Positions 61,725 to 64,000 of a DNA stretch of 64,000 nt are shown piece by piece; within the stretch, counting starts at the first letter, position 1; the number at the start of each line of letters is the position of its first letter. A program made the position numbers and the translations under genes. The stretch covers positions 183,328-247,327 of the forward strand of contig JBAMDO010000068.1 in the NCBI GenBank assembly GCA_037074765.1, given 5' to 3'. The DNA is from Mansonella perstans (Eukaryota > Nematoda > Chromadorea > Rhabditida > Onchocercidae). Below the pieces are notes generated by a model. The model had not been told where the DNA came from and did not search any database. It worked only from the letters and a program-made list of their open reading frames with translations.

Positions 61725-64000
61725 ATCTGCTGTTGTGCATGCTTATCGATGTAACTATAGAAAGGATAGAGTTAGCCTCAACGTATAGATAGTCCGATGT
61801 TTCATCATCCCAAGGCGTGACAACGTTGGGTGATGGAGCGTCGATTATTCGCACCTTAATTGAACCCGGACAGCAGATCCATCACTTTTATAGCAACATC
61901 GACAAGCATCCAGCAAAAGATTTAGCTGTGATCTTAGATAATGATAAATACTTAGGCAAAAATTTTTTATTCATTTTGGCCATAATTCACCTTAATACAA
62001 TTTTATCGACCTCAGTCAATATGTATGCTAGAATTCAACCAATGAATTTATTCATAAATTCTGCGTTATTAAATGTAGCAAAATTCTGTAGCAAAATAAA
62101 ATACAACTACTAACCAAACTTTTTATCAATTTTTAACAGCTTTCAAATTTTCGATGGAATAAGTGGTAATTTATTTCATATCAAAAAAACAATCCAAAAA
62201 ATTTTGATTTACTAAATGATTGCTGACAAATCTTGCAAAGCAAAAAATAATTGGATAGATGAAATTAGTTTCATTGCTATGATTTACATCAGTTCCTTTT
62301 TATTTATCTGTCTTAACCCATTTTTGTCACGAAAAAGAAACAGGTCTCAGAACAATCTATTAATATCTGTTATATTAATTGTTTTGCTGTCAAAATAAAA
62401 GAACCACAATTTTTATCTCTTAAATCATTGACAATTCCTTCAATGCCTTTTTATTGTTGAACAAAATGCCTAGAGCTTGTTCGGTTTGAAGAATGCCATA
62501 AGAACTGGTAGTTTAAGTGTAATAACCTCATAATCGGTTAGTGAAACGGCAAATTTTGTTGTTTGATTAAGCGATAACTTTTCTTATCACGCAGAATTAA
62601 AATTGTTAGCGATTTTTTCAGATTGCAAGAGGACTATGATAAAGTTGATAGTATATCTTTTACTGCTCATTTATTGCACTAGCAGAATCTTATTATCGGT
62701 ACAACAACCACCAGCAGGAGGAGCAGCAGCAGCAGCAGCTCCACTGAATATACAATTACAAGCATTACTACATGGATAATGGGATAATTCTTTCTTTTAA
62801 GGTAAGCTTTTAAACCTTATATTGCATTAATTATGAAATAAGATTATTTCATTATAATTCAAAAATTTTTAACAATTTGCAGCACAAAAACGTTTGCTAG
62901 GATTAGCTTATAAAAGATTCGAAATATTGAATTTATTGATTTGAATTTTTTATTGTTTTTGACTCTGAAATTATTGTGTCTACTCAGTTTGACTAGTTGA
63001 AATTGATACAGTACTTTGTATATAATTGTACGAAATTAAACAAGAAACATTCAGTTCCATGCACATAAAATTTGTTTTTTTCTATATTCGCTGGTTTTCA
63101 AGTTGAAATTTCCAAGTTCACTTGAATAAATTTGATCGCTAGAACTAATCAAATGAGCAATTTTGAATAGACGGAACATTTTTTTAAATTTGAAATTGTA
63201 AAAAATCCAGAAATTGAAATATTTGAAAATGGATTGTGAACGTTTTATACATTTCTTAATTTCTTTCTTAGTATATATGCTATCAAATTACATTTTATCC
63301 ATAAGTAACCATTTATGTATTCAAAATGAATTTTCAAATAACATAATCGAAGAAAATTGAATTTGATCGAAAAGTGAAGTAAGTTGCCAAGCATCTTATC
63401 AGAAGTTTATTAGCTAAGACTGAATAACACCTTATTTTCAGGAAAGGCGGACCACGTTATTGTGCTGATATGTCATTGAACTTTCATTTTCCTCCTATCT
63501 TGATATTTTTTTTCTTGACAATTTTGTTTATCTTTGATTACTTTTTATTCAGTACTGATAAATGATAAGTGTTGATAAAGATTTAAAATAAAAGTTTATT
63601 GAATTTCACAATTTATTCAAAGAGTATTCCTGATATACTACAGCTAATAATTAATTAATTCAATGCAGAACTCATTATATAACTTCTTGCAGGTTGTGTC
63701 TTAACTTCAATTTCCTAAAATGCTTTGATTTATTTCACATTTGTTCTATGGTAAAAAGTAAAAACGAGATAACCGGTTTGCATGCCGAACATGACGGTGA
63801 TTGACATGTTATAATGAAATTATTCGGTTGATCAGAATAATTCATTTTGTACTTTTATGGAAAGATTATCATTAATCATTCAAAAGTTTATTATTTGTCA
63901 ACTGGGAAAAAAATGAGTATTTTTTAAATAATTTTTCATACACGCATAGCGGCGGATGTGTCTCATTTTTTAATATCCGATTTTTGATATATCAGAAATT
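61725..64000 (+). repeat. Array unit, + orientation, to the window end (contains copy C)
   Basis: G-block (about 61790-61950, HHFYSNIDKHPAKDLAVILD), 5' block (62340-62630), peptide copy C, 3' block and terminal block (63695-63860). It then crosses into an inverted B-block end (63905-64000, minus-strand TGAGACACATCCG). The array continues past the window. Confidence 0.65.
62636..62779 (+). CDS. Small secreted peptide, copy C (47 aa)
   Basis: ATG at 62636 after TTTTTTCAGATTGCAAGAGG. Signal MIKLIVYLLLLIYCTSRILL, then SVQQPPAGGAAAAAAP and the end LNIQLQALLHG. The middle contains a GCA codon run (AGCAGCAGCAGCAGC) that looks like slippage expansion relative to copy B. A donor follows the stop as in copies A and B. 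Function unknown. Confidence 0.55.
   Translation: MIKLIVYLLLLIYCTSRILLSVQQPPAGGAAAAAAPLNIQLQALLHG

Noticed and set aside
1..64000. tRNA, rRNA, spliced-leader RNA, CRISPR or intact transposase genes
   Set aside because: No tRNA-like B-box and arm structure, spliced-leader sequence, CRISPR spacing or transposase motif was recognised by eye; small RNAs cannot be excluded without a covariance search.

Overview
This is AT-rich eukaryotic DNA (roughly 70% A+T by eye). It has short exons, small introns, TTTCAG-type splice acceptors, and start codons that sit just behind acceptor-like sites with no upstream exon, which is the usual sign of spliced-leader trans-splicing. The gene content fits a nematode and the composition suggests a filarial one, but I cannot name the species. 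All splice sites were read by eye.

Positions 1-35.6 kb are gene-rich. In order they hold: the 3' end of adenylosuccinate synthetase (+); a p62/SQSTM1-type autophagy receptor (+); a SERINC membrane protein (+); TMEM258, an oligosaccharyltransferase subunit (+); a Kunitz-domain protein with a stretched reactive loop (-); a frameshifted PPWD1/cyclophilin-WD40 remnant (-); mitochondrial ribosomal protein uS11m/MRPS11 (-); a tandem-repeat galectin (+) head-to-head with MRPS11; and a RING/UBLC E3 ligase of the UBR family (-), which begins with a Glu-rich exon and appears to lack the N-terminal UBR box. The galectin, SERINC, TMEM258 and MRPS11 models close in frame from start to stop. The p62 and UBR models each contain one frame break next to a homopolymer.

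Positions 36-64 kb are a different landscape: a mosaic of related repeat units of about 1-3 kb in both orientations, often arranged as palindromes. Embedded in them is a family of about ten paralogous short genes encoding 42-48-residue secreted peptides. Each has a hydrophobic signal sequence, a Pro/Gln/Ala-rich variable middle and a conserved hydrophobic end. Seven copies are intact; the others are frameshifted, truncated or decayed. I do not recognise this family, and it is the best candidate for a previously undescribed system here. The array has also captured a piece of a UBR-gene intron and fragments resembling a BAAT/acyl-CoA thioesterase gene.
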